Assembly: GCF_031191545.1 (NCBI RefSeq)
Contig: NZ_CP133472.1
Location: forward strand, 186,001-250,000
DNA: 64,000 nt
Reading direction: 5' to 3'
From: Schaalia odontolytica
GTDB lineage: Bacteria; Actinomycetota; Actinomycetes; Actinomycetales; Actinomycetaceae
Shown here: positions 41,251-50,692 of the stretch, one piece after another
Numbering within the stretch: position 1 is the first letter of the stretch
How the letters are laid out: every line of letters starts with the position of its first letter
Program-made: the position numbers and the translations under genes
Notes under the pieces: model-generated
Told to the model about the DNA's origin: nothing
Databases searched by the model: none
Seen by the model: only the letters and a program-made list of their open reading frames with translations

Positions 41251-43965
41251 ATGACGGCCATGAACACCCGTGCGCAGGCGCCTCGCGTGCCCGACCGCGC
41301 CGCCCCCGAAGGCCTCGAAGCCAAGTGGGGTGAGGCCTGGGAAGATCAGGGCACCTACGCTTTTGACCGCAGCGCCACACGCGAGCAGGTGTACTCGATC
41401 GACACTCCCCCGCCGACGGTGTCCGGTTCCCTACACATCGGCCATGTTTTCTCCTACACGCACACCGACGTCGTGGCCCGCTACCAGCGCATGACCGGCA
41501 AGTCCGTGTTCTACCCGATGGGGTGGGACGACAACGGGCTGCCGACCGAGCGCCGCGTGCAGAACTACTTCGGCGTGCGCGTGGACGCGACCGCACCCTA
41601 CGACCCCGACTTCGAGCCCCCGCACGTGGGCGGCGACGGCAAGTCGATCAAGGCTCGCGACCAGAAGCCGATTTCGCGCAAGAACTTCGTGGAGCTGTGC
41701 GAGCGCCTCACGGTCGAGGACGAGGCCCAGTTCGAGGCGCTGTGGCGCTACCTGGGCCTGAGCGTGGACTGGAAGCAGAACTACCAGACGATCGGAGCGC
41801 GTGCTCGCAAGGTCGCCCAGGCCGCTTTCTTGCGTAATCTGGCGCGCGGCGAGGCCTACCAGGCCGAGGCCCCGGGCCTGTGGGACGTCACCTTCCAGAC
41901 GGCGGTCGCCCAGGCTGAGCTGGAGAGCCGCGAGTACCCGGGCTTCTACCACCGCCTGGCCTTCCACATCACGGATGCCGAGGCCGCCGCGAAGGCCGCT
42001 GCTGCTGGCGCGCCCGTGGAGGACGGCGTGGACGTGTGCATCGAGACGACGCGTCCCGAGCTGCTGGCCGCCTGCGTGGCGCTGATCGCCCACCCGGACG
42101 ACGAGCGCTACAAGCCGCTGTTCGGCACGACGGTCGCCTCCCCCGTCTACGGCGTCGAGGTGCCGATCCTGGCTCACCCGGACGCCGAGATGGACAAGGG
42201 CGCGGGCATCGCCATGTGCTGTACCTTCGGCGACACGACGGACATCGACTGGTGGCGTGACCTGGATCTGCCGCTGCGCGCGATCCTGCGTAAGGACGGC
42301 CGCATCATCACCGAGACCCCCGAGTGGATCACGACCGATGCGGGCCGCGCGGCCTTCGAGGAGATCACCGGCAAGACGACGTTCTCGGCGCGCGAGGCCG
42401 TGGTGGCGGCCCTGCGTGAGTCGGGCGAGCTGAAGGGCGAGCCGACCAAGACGATGCGTCAGACCAACTTCTTCGAGAAGGGCGACAAGCCCCTGGAGAT
42501 CGTCACCTCGCGCCAGTGGTACATCCGAAACGGTGGCCGCGCGTGGACGAACCCGGCCTCGGGCGCGGACCTGAACGAGGAGCTGATCGGCCGCGGCCGC
42601 GAGCTGGAGTTCCACCCCGACTTCATGCGCGTGCGCTACGAGAACTGGGTGAAGGGCCTCAAGGGCGACTGGTTGGTGTCGCGTCAGCGCTTCTTCGGCG
42701 TGCCCTTCCCGCTGTGGTACCGCGTGGACGCGGACGGCCAGGTGAACTACGACGACATCATCACCCCCACCGAGGCCGCCCTGCCGGTGGATCCGTCGAC
42801 GGACGTGCCGGAGGGCTTCACGGAGGATCAGCGCGGCGTGGCCGGTGGCTTCGTGGGCGAGCTGGACATCATGGACACCTGGGCGACGTCGTCCCTGTCC
42901 CCGCAGCTGGCGTGCGGTTGGCTGGACGACGAGGACCTGTTCGCTCGCACGTACCCGATGGATCTGCGCCCGCAGGGCCAGGACATCATCCGCACGTGGC
43001 TGTTCTCCACTGTGGTGCGCGCCAACCTGGAGTTCGGCGCGCTGCCGTGGAAGCACGCGGGTCTGTCGGGCTGGATCCTGGATTCGGACCACAAGAAGAT
43101 GTCGAAGTCCAAGGGCAACGTCGTGACTCCGATGGGCATCCTGGAGAAGTACGGCTCGGACGCCGTGCGTTACTGGGCGGCGTCGGCTCGCCTGGGCCTG
43201 GATGCGGCGTTCGACGAGCAGCAGATGAAGATTGGGCGCCGGCTGGCGATCAAGGTTCTCAACGCCTCGAAGTTCGCCCTGACGATGGGCGGCGAGGGCG
43301 CGGCGATCGATCTGGATCCGGCGCTGGTGACGGTGCCGCTGGATCGTTCGGTGCTGGCGGCGCTGGCCTCCGTCATCGACGAGGCGTCGGCTGCGTTGGC
43401 GGCTTACGAGCATTCGCGCGCGCTCGAGGTCACGGAGTCGTTCTTCTGGACGTTCTGCGACGACTACCTGGAGCTGGTCAAGGAGCGCGCCTACAACCGT
43501 GACGGCGCGTGGGACGAGGCCTCGGCCGCGTCTGCCCGTGCGGCTCTGGCGATCGTGATCGACAACGTTGTGCGCCTGCTGGCCCCCTACCTGCCGTTCG
43601 TGACGGAGGAGGTGTGGAGCTGGTACCGCGAGGGCAGCGTGCACGTTGCGACGTGGCCGGTTTCCTCGGATCTGGCCGGCGCACAGGGCGATCCGTCGGT
43701 GCTGGAGGCCGCGTCTTCTGCGCTGATCGCGCTGCGCCGCGTGAAGTCTGAGGCGAAGGTGTCGCCGCGCACCCCGTTCCTGGCGGTGACGGTGCGCGCT
43801 CCGCAGGCTCAGGTGGAGGCTCTGGAGTCCGTGAAGGGTGACCTGGAGGCCGCGTCGAAGGCGGTGGGTGCCCTGACCGTGGCTGCCTCCGACGACGCTG
43901 AGGCCACCGAGGCCGTTGTCGAGTCCTTCGAGCTGGGCGAAGCACCGGCGAAGCGCAAGGGCTGA
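41251..43965 (+). CDS. valS: Valine--tRNA ligase
   Basis: A 904-residue class I aminoacyl-tRNA synthetase. The HIGH motif is in SGSLHIGHVFSYTHTD, KMSKS in HKKMSKSKGNVVTP, and PMGWDDNGLPTERRVQNYFG marks ValRS. The editing domain includes IETTRPELLAACVALIAHPD. The ATG at 41251 has GGAGAT 8 nt upstream; an ATG at 41260 is possible. Its divergent upstream region is shared with the M20 gene. Confidence 0.97.
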   Translation: MTAMNTRAQAPRVPDRAAPEGLEAKWGEAWEDQGTYAFDRSATREQVYSIDTPPPTVSGSLHIGHVFSYTHTDVVARYQRMTGKSVFYPMGWDDNGLPTERRVQNYFGVRVDATAPYDPDFEPPHVGGDGKSIKARDQKPISRKNFVELCERLTVEDEAQFEALWRYLGLSVDWKQNYQTIGARARKVAQAAFLRNLARGEAYQAEAPGLWDVTFQTAVAQAELESREYPGFYHRLAFHITDAEAAAKAAAAGAPVEDGVDVCIETTRPELLAACVALIAHPDDERYKPLFGTTVASPVYGVEVPILAHPDAEMDKGAGIAMCCTFGDTTDIDWWRDLDLPLRAILRKDGRIITETPEWITTDAGRAAFEEITGKTTFSAREAVVAALRESGELKGEPTKTMRQTNFFEKGDKPLEIVTSRQWYIRNGGRAWTNPASGADLNEELIGRGRELEFHPDFMRVRYENWVKGLKGDWLVSRQRFFGVPFPLWYRVDADGQVNYDDIITPTEAALPVDPSTDVPEGFTEDQRGVAGGFVGELDIMDTWATSSLSPQLACGWLDDEDLFARTYPMDLRPQGQDIIRTWLFSTVVRANLEFGALPWKHAGLSGWILDSDHKKMSKSKGNVVTPMGILEKYGSDAVRYWAASARLGLDAAFDEQQMKIGRRLAIKVLNASKFALTMGGEGAAIDLDPALVTVPLDRSVLAALASVIDEASAALAAYEHSRALEVTESFFWTFCDDYLELVKERAYNRDGAWDEASAASARAALAIVIDNVVRLLAPYLPFVTEEVWSWYREGSVHVATWPVSSDLAGAQGDPSVLEAASSALIALRRVKSEAKVSPRTPFLAVTVRAPQAQVEALESVKGDLEAASKAVGALTVAASDDAEATEAVVESFELGEAPAKRKG

Positions 43966-43979
43966 TCGCCTAGCTGTTT

Positions 43980-44020
43980 GGGGGCCGCCCGTGGGAAACC
44001 ACGGGCGGCCCCCCACCTTT
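43980..44020 (+). terminator. valS intrinsic terminator
   Basis: A perfect 15-bp GC-rich stem (43980-43994 with 43999-44013) closed by a GAAA tetraloop and followed by CACCTTTT. It cleanly separates valS from the ATPase module. Confidence 0.96.
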
Positions 44021-44075
44021 TCAGAGTCTTTATCGGATTTGAACTAAGCCAGCAAATCCTCCACCCCACCACCTG

Positions 44076-44103
44076 TTGACGTACGGCAATCTTCACGTAT
44101 ACT
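44076..44103 (+). promoter_or_regulatory. Promoter of the two-gene ATPase module
   Basis: TTGACG (44076-44081) and TATACT (44098-44103) are separated by 16 bp. The -10 hexamer lies inside the inverted repeat ACGTATA-CT-TATACGT (44095-44110). Transcription should start near 44110. Confidence 0.7.
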
Positions 44104-44147
44104 TATACGTACGTTCTCACGTACATATATACGGAGGGTTTCACGTA
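44093..44147. repeat. Iteron array TCACGTA, 24-bp period
   Basis: TCACGTA occurs at 44093, 44117 and 44141, exactly 24 bp apart. The first two are each followed by TATACG 10-11 nt further on, and TGACGTA at 44077 is a near copy. The array covers the -10 element and runs to the ribosome-binding site AGGAGG (44150-44155), so it probably binds a regulator. Confidence 0.7.
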
Positions 44148-44160
44148 CTAGGAGGCCGTC

Positions 44161-45315
44161 ATGGAACTTCAACCGATCACCCCACAGCCCGGCAACGATC
44201 GCAATCCCGCTAACTTCGTCGGCCGCGTCGAGATGACCACACGAGCCCGTGATCGTCTACTAGCCGGTTCAAACCTCCTTCTCACCGATCCAAGGCGCAT
44301 GGGCAAGACCTTCTGGATGCGCACCTTCGCCGCGCGAGAACAGTCGTTCCACTCATACTTCATCGACTACGAAGGAACAGAAACAGTTGATGGCTTTCTT
44401 ATCAAAACAGCTGAGGCACTAATTAGAGATAGATCCCTTCCACTAAGGGCACGCAAGCAACTAGAAACTATCTTTGACAATAGTGAAATTTCCCTCTCAA
44501 AGGGCCCACTTGCAATCAAGGGTTATTTTCAACGGACATCTCCACACCACCTACTGACTCGAGTCCTTTCTGCCCTTGAAAACGAAGACAGCAAGACGAT
44601 TCCAATCGTGATGATGGATGAAGTGCCCATGGCTATTAACAATATCGCCGTTCGTGAGGGAACTAGCTCAGCCGAAAAAGTACTCCAGACCCTCAGGGCA
44701 CTACGGCAAGACACATCACGGATTCGATGGATTGTCACCGGGTCCATCGGCTTTCACCATGTCTTGCGTAAAATCAACACAACGCAGGGCGTCTTGAACG
44801 ACCTCAATCCCGTACCCCTTGGCCCCCTAGCCGACAAAGAGGCCGAAGAGCTCGCCTCCCGCCTCTTGCTAGGAATTGAACAACCGCTAATCGACGCAGT
44901 CATCAACGAGCTTGTGAAAGTAGCTGGCGGAGTCCCTTTCCTGCTACATAATGTCGTGAAGATGCTCGGTGAAGGACCTAGGAACGTCACCCGACCGTGC
45001 GATGTTCACGATTGTTTTGAGGATTTTATTGATGACCCTGATCAATTTTACAGCCTTGAGCATTTTCTGACCAGGGTGCCCTCCAACTACGACGGTCGTG
45101 CACGCATCGCTGATGACATTCTACGGAAGGCACTATCGGAGACCAACGTGTGGGTCTCCATAGATTCTCTGGCCCCCAACAAAGAAGCAGCCGCTACTCT
45201 TGACGATCTTGTCAAGGACCATTATTTGGAACGCCGAGGCCTCTCCGCGCGCTGGCGCTACCCCGCGCTCCAGTACATTTGGGCACGCAAGAAGGGAGTG
45301 TGGGACCGTCGATGA
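44161..45315 (+). CDS. P-loop ATPase of the PRRMGKT type, first gene of a two-gene module
   Basis: A 384-residue AAA/STAND-like ATPase. Walker A is LLLTDPRRMGKTFW (Lys49-Thr50) and Walker B is IPIVMMDEVPMA (Asp153-Glu154). A sensor-like IRWIVTGSIGF follows. NFVGR near residue 20 and the PRRMGKT loop are typical of the archaeal-ATPase/ORC-like group found in bacterial accessory regions. The C-terminal 70 residues (SIDSLAPNKEAAATLDDLVK, then HYLERRG and WRYPALQYIW) look like a winged helix. The gene is visibly less GC-rich than its neighbours. Its stop overlaps the next ATG (ATGA), so the two are co-translated. The function is unknown; a sensor or defence role is an inference. Confidence 0.8.
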   Translation: MELQPITPQPGNDRNPANFVGRVEMTTRARDRLLAGSNLLLTDPRRMGKTFWMRTFAAREQSFHSYFIDYEGTETVDGFLIKTAEALIRDRSLPLRARKQLETIFDNSEISLSKGPLAIKGYFQRTSPHHLLTRVLSALENEDSKTIPIVMMDEVPMAINNIAVREGTSSAEKVLQTLRALRQDTSRIRWIVTGSIGFHHVLRKINTTQGVLNDLNPVPLGPLADKEAEELASRLLLGIEQPLIDAVINELVKVAGGVPFLLHNVVKMLGEGPRNVTRPCDVHDCFEDFIDDPDQFYSLEHFLTRVPSNYDGRARIADDILRKALSETNVWVSIDSLAPNKEAAATLDDLVKDHYLERRGLSARWRYPALQYIWARKKGVWDRR

Positions 45316-47798
45316 GCACCGTCTCTATTTCTCGTTTTACCCCATCGACTATGCCTGAGGAAATGCTTGAGCGCCTCCTTGTAGTGCGCCAGCCAATCCT
45401 CAAGGCACTCATGAAGCGCGTCAAAGCCCTGGGGCATACGCCTAGTCCTCATCATACGCTCCTTGTCGGGCCACGAGGCGCAGGAAAAACACACCTCATT
45501 TCATTGGTTTATCACCGATCCAAGAACCTTGCTGACACGAATGTAGGCAAGCCTTTACGAATTGCCTGGCTACCCGAGGACCCATGGACGCTCGTGTCCT
45601 ACGGACGGCTTCTCGCTGCAATTCTTGAGCGTGTGGCACCAGATTTGCCCACGCAGAAAACCGATGAATACGAACTTGACGCGCATATTCGACATACCAG
45701 TCATGAGGACGGTCCAATTTTGGTTCTCGCGGAGAATCTTGACCATATTCTCGATGCTCTCGGAGAGGCCGGCCAGCAGAAGCTTCGCAACCTGCTGCAG
45801 ACCGAGCCGGGTATCTTGATCATCGCCAGCACGACTAGACTAGATCGCAGCCTCTCGTCTCATGCTGCCCCATTCTTCGGCTTCTTCGACACGATTCGTC
45901 TCGATCGGTTTTCCCCCGAAGAAGCACGCGAGATGCTCATAAAACTGGCGCGAGAAGCGAACAACAGCGAGCTTGCTAAACGCCTGTCGGACAATGAATC
46001 ACTGGCACGGATTCATACGATCGCGCATTTGGCTGGAGGGCAGCCGCGACTGTGGGCGCTGCTCGGCAGCGCGCTCACGGTTGAGGACCTGCGCGACCTT
46101 ACGACATTACTCCTCAACCGCTTCGACGACCTGACCCCATATTATCAGGAGCAGTTGGCGCGGCTGTCGCCCATGCAGCGCCTCATCGTTGCAGAACTCG
46201 CCTCGGCCGACCGCCCCCTCCCAGTTAAAGATCTTGCCGAACGAATCGGTTATGATCAGCGCAGTACGGCCAAGGCTGTCAGCGACCTGACCGAACGCGG
46301 CTGGCTCAAGCCCACCTCGACCATTTTTACTGCTCTCCTTGATCGTCGCCGGACCTACTACGATCTTGCCGAACCCCTTGCCCGGCTCGCATTTCAGATC
46401 AAGGATTCTAGAGGTGAGCCACTACCACTGATCGTCGATTTTCTCACCAACTGGTTTGATGTGGAACAGCTTCAGACCTTCTCCGAAAACGACTACTGCA
46501 TGGTGGCTTTGTCGAGGATGGAAAGTGATGACGTCGGTACTCTTGCACGGCGTCTGACTAGCCTTCCTGCTTCACGAGTCAAGTCTCTCGATCTCTTAGG
46601 ACAGGTTGAGGATGCCCTCGCTGCAGTTGCTGCCGGTGACGCAGAGCTTGTCATGGCTCTACCCAGTTCACTTCGCCAGGCGATCGAGCTCAGAGCACAG
46701 GATGAGGCGGGTCTTATTCCTGTGCGCTTGTCACTCCTCAGCGATGCTTTGCGAGAGGTAGGCAATGTTCCACGCGATGGCACAAATGCAGCATGGATTG
46801 ACCGCGCCGAACGCTTAGACATTGATGCTCAGTCGCCAGAAAGCAGACTCATGCTGGTGCGCTGGTTTGCTGCATCGTGGCACTTTGATAACGCGGAAGC
46901 TGCACTGAGCACGATCACCCCCGGTCTTGAACACACGCAAGGTGCCGACGTCATCGCAAGCGGGTACGTGTCCGCAGGACGCCTGAGCGAGGCCATACCC
47001 CTGTTCGAACAGATCCTCACCGACCGCATCCGTATCCAGGGGAAGGACCACCCCGATACCTTGACGTCACGCGACAATCTCGCAGAAGCGTACCAGGAAA
47101 CTGGTCGCCTCAACGAAGCTATTACCCTATACGAGCAGACTCTCGCGGATAGCACCCGTATCCTGGGCGAGAACCACCCCAACACCCTAGCCTCGCGCAA
47201 CAACCTCGCAGGAGCATACAAGTCCGATGGTCGCCTCAGCGAAGCCATCAGCCTATACGAGCAGGTCCTCGCTGACAGTAGCCGCATCCTGGGCGACGAC
47301 CACCCCAACACCCTAATCGTGCGCAACAACCTCGCATACACTTACCAGGATGCTGGTTGCCTCAGCGAAGCCATCAGCCTATACGAGCAGGTCCTCGCTG
47401 ACAATAGACGCATCCTGGGCGACGACCACCCCAACACCCTAGCCTCGCGCAACAACCTCGCATATGCGAACGTACTGACCGATAGACTCGATGACGCTAT
47501 TGCACTGTATGAGCAGAATCTGGCTAACCGCATGCGGGTTATGGGCGTTGATCATCCTCAAACACTGTCAACACGCAACAGTCTTTCTCACGCCTACCAA
47601 GTAGCAGGCAGACTTGACCAAGCTATTCCGTTATCCGAACGTACATTCTCGGATAGCCTACGAGTTTTAGGTGGTCGACACCCATTAACCATTTTCTTTA
47701 GATTGACGCTTTCCCACGCATACCGATTGGCCGGAAGGATTGAGGAGGCCGATAATCTCCTAGAAGGACTTGACGGTTCAGAGGAACTACAGGTGTAA
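45312..47798 (+). CDS. STAND-like ATPase with kinesin-light-chain TPR sensor domain
   Basis: An 828-residue protein. The N-terminal NTPase has Walker A LLVGPRGAGKT (Lys59-Thr60). At the Walker B position it reads PILVLAENLD, with Ala in the place of the usual Asp, then a sensor 1-like IIASTTRLD. A winged helix follows (PVKDLAERIGYDQRSTAKAV). From about residue 560 there are six to seven 42-residue TPRs of the kinesin-light-chain class (HPNTLASRNNLA, then AISLYEQVLADSRRILGDDH-like units). This layout (NTPase, winged helix, superstructure-forming repeats) is that of STAND signalling ATPases. Codon use is AT-richer than in the flanks. There is no obvious effector domain, so the effector could be the first ATPase. 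Confidence 0.8.
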   Translation: MSTVSISRFTPSTMPEEMLERLLVVRQPILKALMKRVKALGHTPSPHHTLLVGPRGAGKTHLISLVYHRSKNLADTNVGKPLRIAWLPEDPWTLVSYGRLLAAILERVAPDLPTQKTDEYELDAHIRHTSHEDGPILVLAENLDHILDALGEAGQQKLRNLLQTEPGILIIASTTRLDRSLSSHAAPFFGFFDTIRLDRFSPEEAREMLIKLAREANNSELAKRLSDNESLARIHTIAHLAGGQPRLWALLGSALTVEDLRDLTTLLLNRFDDLTPYYQEQLARLSPMQRLIVAELASADRPLPVKDLAERIGYDQRSTAKAVSDLTERGWLKPTSTIFTALLDRRRTYYDLAEPLARLAFQIKDSRGEPLPLIVDFLTNWFDVEQLQTFSENDYCMVALSRMESDDVGTLARRLTSLPASRVKSLDLLGQVEDALAAVAAGDAELVMALPSSLRQAIELRAQDEAGLIPVRLSLLSDALREVGNVPRDGTNAAWIDRAERLDIDAQSPESRLMLVRWFAASWHFDNAEAALSTITPGLEHTQGADVIASGYVSAGRLSEAIPLFEQILTDRIRIQGKDHPDTLTSRDNLAEAYQETGRLNEAITLYEQTLADSTRILGENHPNTLASRNNLAGAYKSDGRLSEAISLYEQVLADSSRILGDDHPNTLIVRNNLAYTYQDAGCLSEAISLYEQVLADNRRILGDDHPNTLASRNNLAYANVLTDRLDDAIALYEQNLANRMRVMGVDHPQTLSTRNSLSHAYQVAGRLDQAIPLSERTFSDSLRVLGGRHPLTIFFRLTLSHAYRLAGRIEEADNLLEGLDGSEELQV
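47115..47480 (+). repeat. 126-bp intragenic tandem repeat in the TPR region
   Basis: The segment beginning GAAGC(C/T)AT recurs at 47115, 47241 and 47367, exactly 126 bp (42 codons) apart. The last two units are nearly identical over long stretches such as GACCACCCCAACACCCTA. The DNA-level identity exceeds what protein function needs and points to recent duplication or conversion. Confidence 0.85.
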
Positions 47799-47909
47799 CT
47801 CTGTAAGGTGAGACACCGCCCACCAGGGCTAAAACACGAGCATGAAACTCATGCATCCACAAGTCATTTCAAGCATCATGACGCACGCATCATCGGATGG
47901 AGTCATCAC

Positions 47910-48542
47910 ATGGCCATCTCAACGCTTGACGAGTACCTCGCGACCATCCCGAACGACGACAATCGCGCGCGGATGGTCGACGTGCTGGTGTCAGTGGGGC
48001 TCTCCTACCCGGAGCTGGAGCTGCGCATCGCGTGGAACCAGCCAATATTCACCCACCACGGGACCTACATCATTGGGTTCTCGGCAGCTTCCAAGCACAT
48101 GGCAATGGTGCCCGAGCGCGCCACTATGTTCCACTTCGAACCGGTCATACGTGAGCGCGGCACAGACTTCGGCAAAATGTTCGCGCGCCAGCCGTGGGAC
48201 AAACCCTTCGACTACGAGCTCGCCACCGCCTTCATCGAGCACCAGCTCACCGAGAAGCAGGACATCACGTCGTTCTGGCGCCCCAAGGAGCACGAACGGC
48301 AAGGCATCGAGGCCGTCGCATCCGGCGCGCAGCAGCCCACCGTCCGCACGCGCGCAGCAGACGATCGTCAGCTAGCCGATTCATTCCTTAATGAGTTTCG
48401 GCGCTACGCCGACAGCCCTACTCCTGGGCATCCGTTCGAGCAGCTCCACGAGCAGATCAAGCAGGCCGTTCAGGACTACGCGGAGCACCCCGACGAGGTC
48501 TACACGCTCGACGAGGTGAAGGCCGAGCTCGGCCTCGACTAG
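47910..48542 (+). CDS. DUF1801 (YdhG-like) protein with C-terminal extension
   Basis: A 210-residue protein. Residues 1-125 match DUF1801, the YdhG/frataxin-like fold of putative iron chaperones: YLATIPNDDNRARM, LELRIAWNQPIF, YIIGFSAASKHMAMVPE and FARQPWDKPFDYELA. Typical members are 115-140 residues. Here about 65 extra C-terminal residues (LADSFLNEFRRYADSPTPGH and DEVYTLDEVKAELGLD) have no recognised domain. The ATG at 47910 follows GGAG by 8 nt. It is 111 bp downstream of the ATPase module and may be independent of it, as its GC content is closer to the core genome. Confidence 0.75.
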   Translation: MAISTLDEYLATIPNDDNRARMVDVLVSVGLSYPELELRIAWNQPIFTHHGTYIIGFSAASKHMAMVPERATMFHFEPVIRERGTDFGKMFARQPWDKPFDYELATAFIEHQLTEKQDITSFWRPKEHERQGIEAVASGAQQPTVRTRAADDRQLADSFLNEFRRYADSPTPGHPFEQLHEQIKQAVQDYAEHPDEVYTLDEVKAELGLD

Positions 48543-48706
48543 CACCCACGCGGCTGTGCTCTCCCCGGCCACAGCGAAAACAAGCAACCACCCCTAAAGA
48601 CGGCTCCTCTCCCACCCTACGCGAGCGTAAGATATCGAGTAACAGCAGTTGCGCCGCGCTGAATCCCCTCTCGCGGCGCCACCCGCCCAGCGACCAGGGA
48701 GCACAC

Positions 48707-50590
48707 ATGACCGCCGAAGAAACCCCGGCCTCGTCCAACGACGACGAGACGACGCAGGCGCAGACAACCACCGAGGCCCTCGAATGGCACGCCCCCGTCA
48801 TGGTGCGCATCGACGAGCACACGACGATCCCCCACCTGCTCAAAGAGCGCGTCCAACGCGGCGCCACCCGCCCCCTCATCCTGCGCAAGATCGGCATCGG
48901 CGACACGTGGCGTTCCATCACGGCGCGCGAGTTCTACGACGAGGTCCAGTCGGTGGCCGCCGGCCTCATCGCGCGGGGCCTGGAGCCCGGGGACCGCGTC
49001 GCGATCATGAGCCGCACCCGCTACGAGTGGACACTCCTAGACTTCGCGTGCTGGGCGGCGGCGCTTGTCCCCGTGCCCATCTACGAGACCAGCTCCATCG
49101 ACCAGGTCGCCCACGTCCTCAACGACGCGGACGTCACCCTCATCATCACCGAGACCGTGTCCATGGCGGAGATCGTGCGCGCGGCCGCACAGCGCGAACA
49201 CAGGACGAACACGGACGTGCTCTCCCTGGACTCCGAGGCCATCGAGACCCTCATCGCGGAAGGCGCGGCCACGCCCCGCGACCGCGTCGCCGCACGAGCA
49301 GACGCCCTCACGAAGGACGACATCGCGACCATCGTCTACACCTCGGGCACGACCGGGACCCCCAAGGGAACGGTCCTGTCCCACGAGAACTTCACGAACC
49401 TGTGCCTCAACGCCCACGCATGGATGCCGGAGATCGCGGCGGGCAAGGACTCGCGCCTGCTCCTATTTCTGCCCCTCGCCCACGTGTTCGCGCGCTTCCT
49501 GCAGGTCTTCCAGATCAGCGGAAACGGCGTGCTCGGCCACGCCTCCAACATCAAGAACCTTCTCAACGACCTCGCCTCCTTCAAGCCCAGCTACCTCCTG
49601 GTGGTCCCACGCGTCCTGGAGAAGATCTACAACTCGGCGGACACGAAGGCTTCGGGCCCCAAGCGCAAGATCTTCCGCTGGGCAGCGAAGGTAGCGATCG
49701 CATACTCGCGCGCCCTCGACACCGAGGAAGGCCCCAGCGCCTCCCTCAAGGCCCAACACGCGCTCGCCGACAGGCTCGTCTACCAGCAGATCATCCGCCT
49801 GGTGGGCGGCAACGCGGATTACATCGTCTCCGGCGGCGCGCCCCTGGCGACCTGGCTCGCCCACTTCTACCGCGGCGTCGGCATCCCCGTCCTGGAAGGC
49901 TACGGCCTCACCGAAACGGTCGGCCCGGTCTCGGTGAATACTCCTCGCCTGTCCAAGATCGGCACCGTGGGCCCGGCCCTGCCTCCCATGTCCTTCAAGA
50001 TCAGCGACGAGGGCGAGATCCTCCTCAAGGGCCCCAGCGTCTTCCAGCGCTACCACAACGACCCGGGCACCACGGCCGCCTGCTTCACCGAAGACGGCTG
50101 GTTCCGCACGGGCGACCTGGGTTCCCTGGACCGCGACGGCTACGTGTCGATCACGGGGCGCGCGAAGGAGATCATCGTAACGGCCGGCGGCAAGAACGTC
50201 GCGCCGGCAGCGCTGGAAAACCCGATGCGCTCCCACCCGCTCATCTCCCAGGTCCTGGTCGTCGGCGACCAGCGTCCCTTCGTCGCCGCGCTCATTACCC
50301 TGGACGCGGAGATGCTACCCGACTGGCTCGCCGCCCACTCCCTGCCACCGATGAGCGTGGCCGAGGCCGCGTCGAACGTCGAGGTCCTCGCCTCCTTGGA
50401 AAAGGCCGTGGCCTCGGCGAACGAGCACGTCTCGCGCGCCGAATCGATCCGAAAGATCAAGGTCCTGTCCACCGACTTCACGGAGGCCAACGGCCTGCTG
50501 ACGCCCTCCCTGAAGGTTAAGCGCCTGGAGGCCACGCGCCGCCTTGCCTCCATCATTGACGAGATCTACGGAGGACCCGTCCAGAGCTGA
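48707..50590 (+). CDS. Long-chain acyl-CoA ligase (FadD15-like)
   Basis: A 627-residue AMP-forming ligase that activates fatty acids with ATP and CoA. The P-loop is TIVYTSGTTGTPKGTVLSH, and GYGLTETVGPVSVN, GWFRTGDLG and ITGRAKEIIVTAGGKNVAP are the remaining motifs. The C-terminal lysine region is SLKVKRLEA. Translation starts at ATG 48707 with GGGAG 6 nt upstream. It appears monocistronic. Confidence 0.93.
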   Translation: MTAEETPASSNDDETTQAQTTTEALEWHAPVMVRIDEHTTIPHLLKERVQRGATRPLILRKIGIGDTWRSITAREFYDEVQSVAAGLIARGLEPGDRVAIMSRTRYEWTLLDFACWAAALVPVPIYETSSIDQVAHVLNDADVTLIITETVSMAEIVRAAAQREHRTNTDVLSLDSEAIETLIAEGAATPRDRVAARADALTKDDIATIVYTSGTTGTPKGTVLSHENFTNLCLNAHAWMPEIAAGKDSRLLLFLPLAHVFARFLQVFQISGNGVLGHASNIKNLLNDLASFKPSYLLVVPRVLEKIYNSADTKASGPKRKIFRWAAKVAIAYSRALDTEEGPSASLKAQHALADRLVYQQIIRLVGGNADYIVSGGAPLATWLAHFYRGVGIPVLEGYGLTETVGPVSVNTPRLSKIGTVGPALPPMSFKISDEGEILLKGPSVFQRYHNDPGTTAACFTEDGWFRTGDLGSLDRDGYVSITGRAKEIIVTAGGKNVAPAALENPMRSHPLISQVLVVGDQRPFVAALITLDAEMLPDWLAAHSLPPMSVAEAASNVEVLASLEKAVASANEHVSRAESIRKIKVLSTDFTEANGLLTPSLKVKRLEATRRLASIIDEIYGGPVQS

Positions 50591-50620
50591 ACCCCGCAAG
50601 GTTGCTCGCCCATAGACGAG

Positions 50621-50679
50621 GCCGTGGCCGGCTCGCGCTCCCCCACACAGAGGGGTTGGCGAGCCGGCCACGGCTTTAT
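50621..50679. terminator. Strong terminator between convergent fadD-like and macB-type genes
   Basis: A perfect 16-bp stem, GCCGTGGCCGGCTCGC (50621-50636) with GCGAGCCGGCCACGGC (50659-50674), has an inner CCCC/GGGG stem and ends in TTTAT. CGAGGCCGTGG begins at 50617, again the shared terminator core. Confidence 0.93.
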
Positions 50680-50692
50680 CGGGTGGGCTTTC

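Noticed and set aside
41431-44016. An 861-codon minus-strand open frame
   Set aside because: It is the antisense shadow of valS.
44161-48542. A three-gene system including the DUF1801 gene
   Set aside because: The DUF1801 gene has its own ribosome-binding site after a 111-bp gap and a GC content nearer the core genome, so joint function is not supported.
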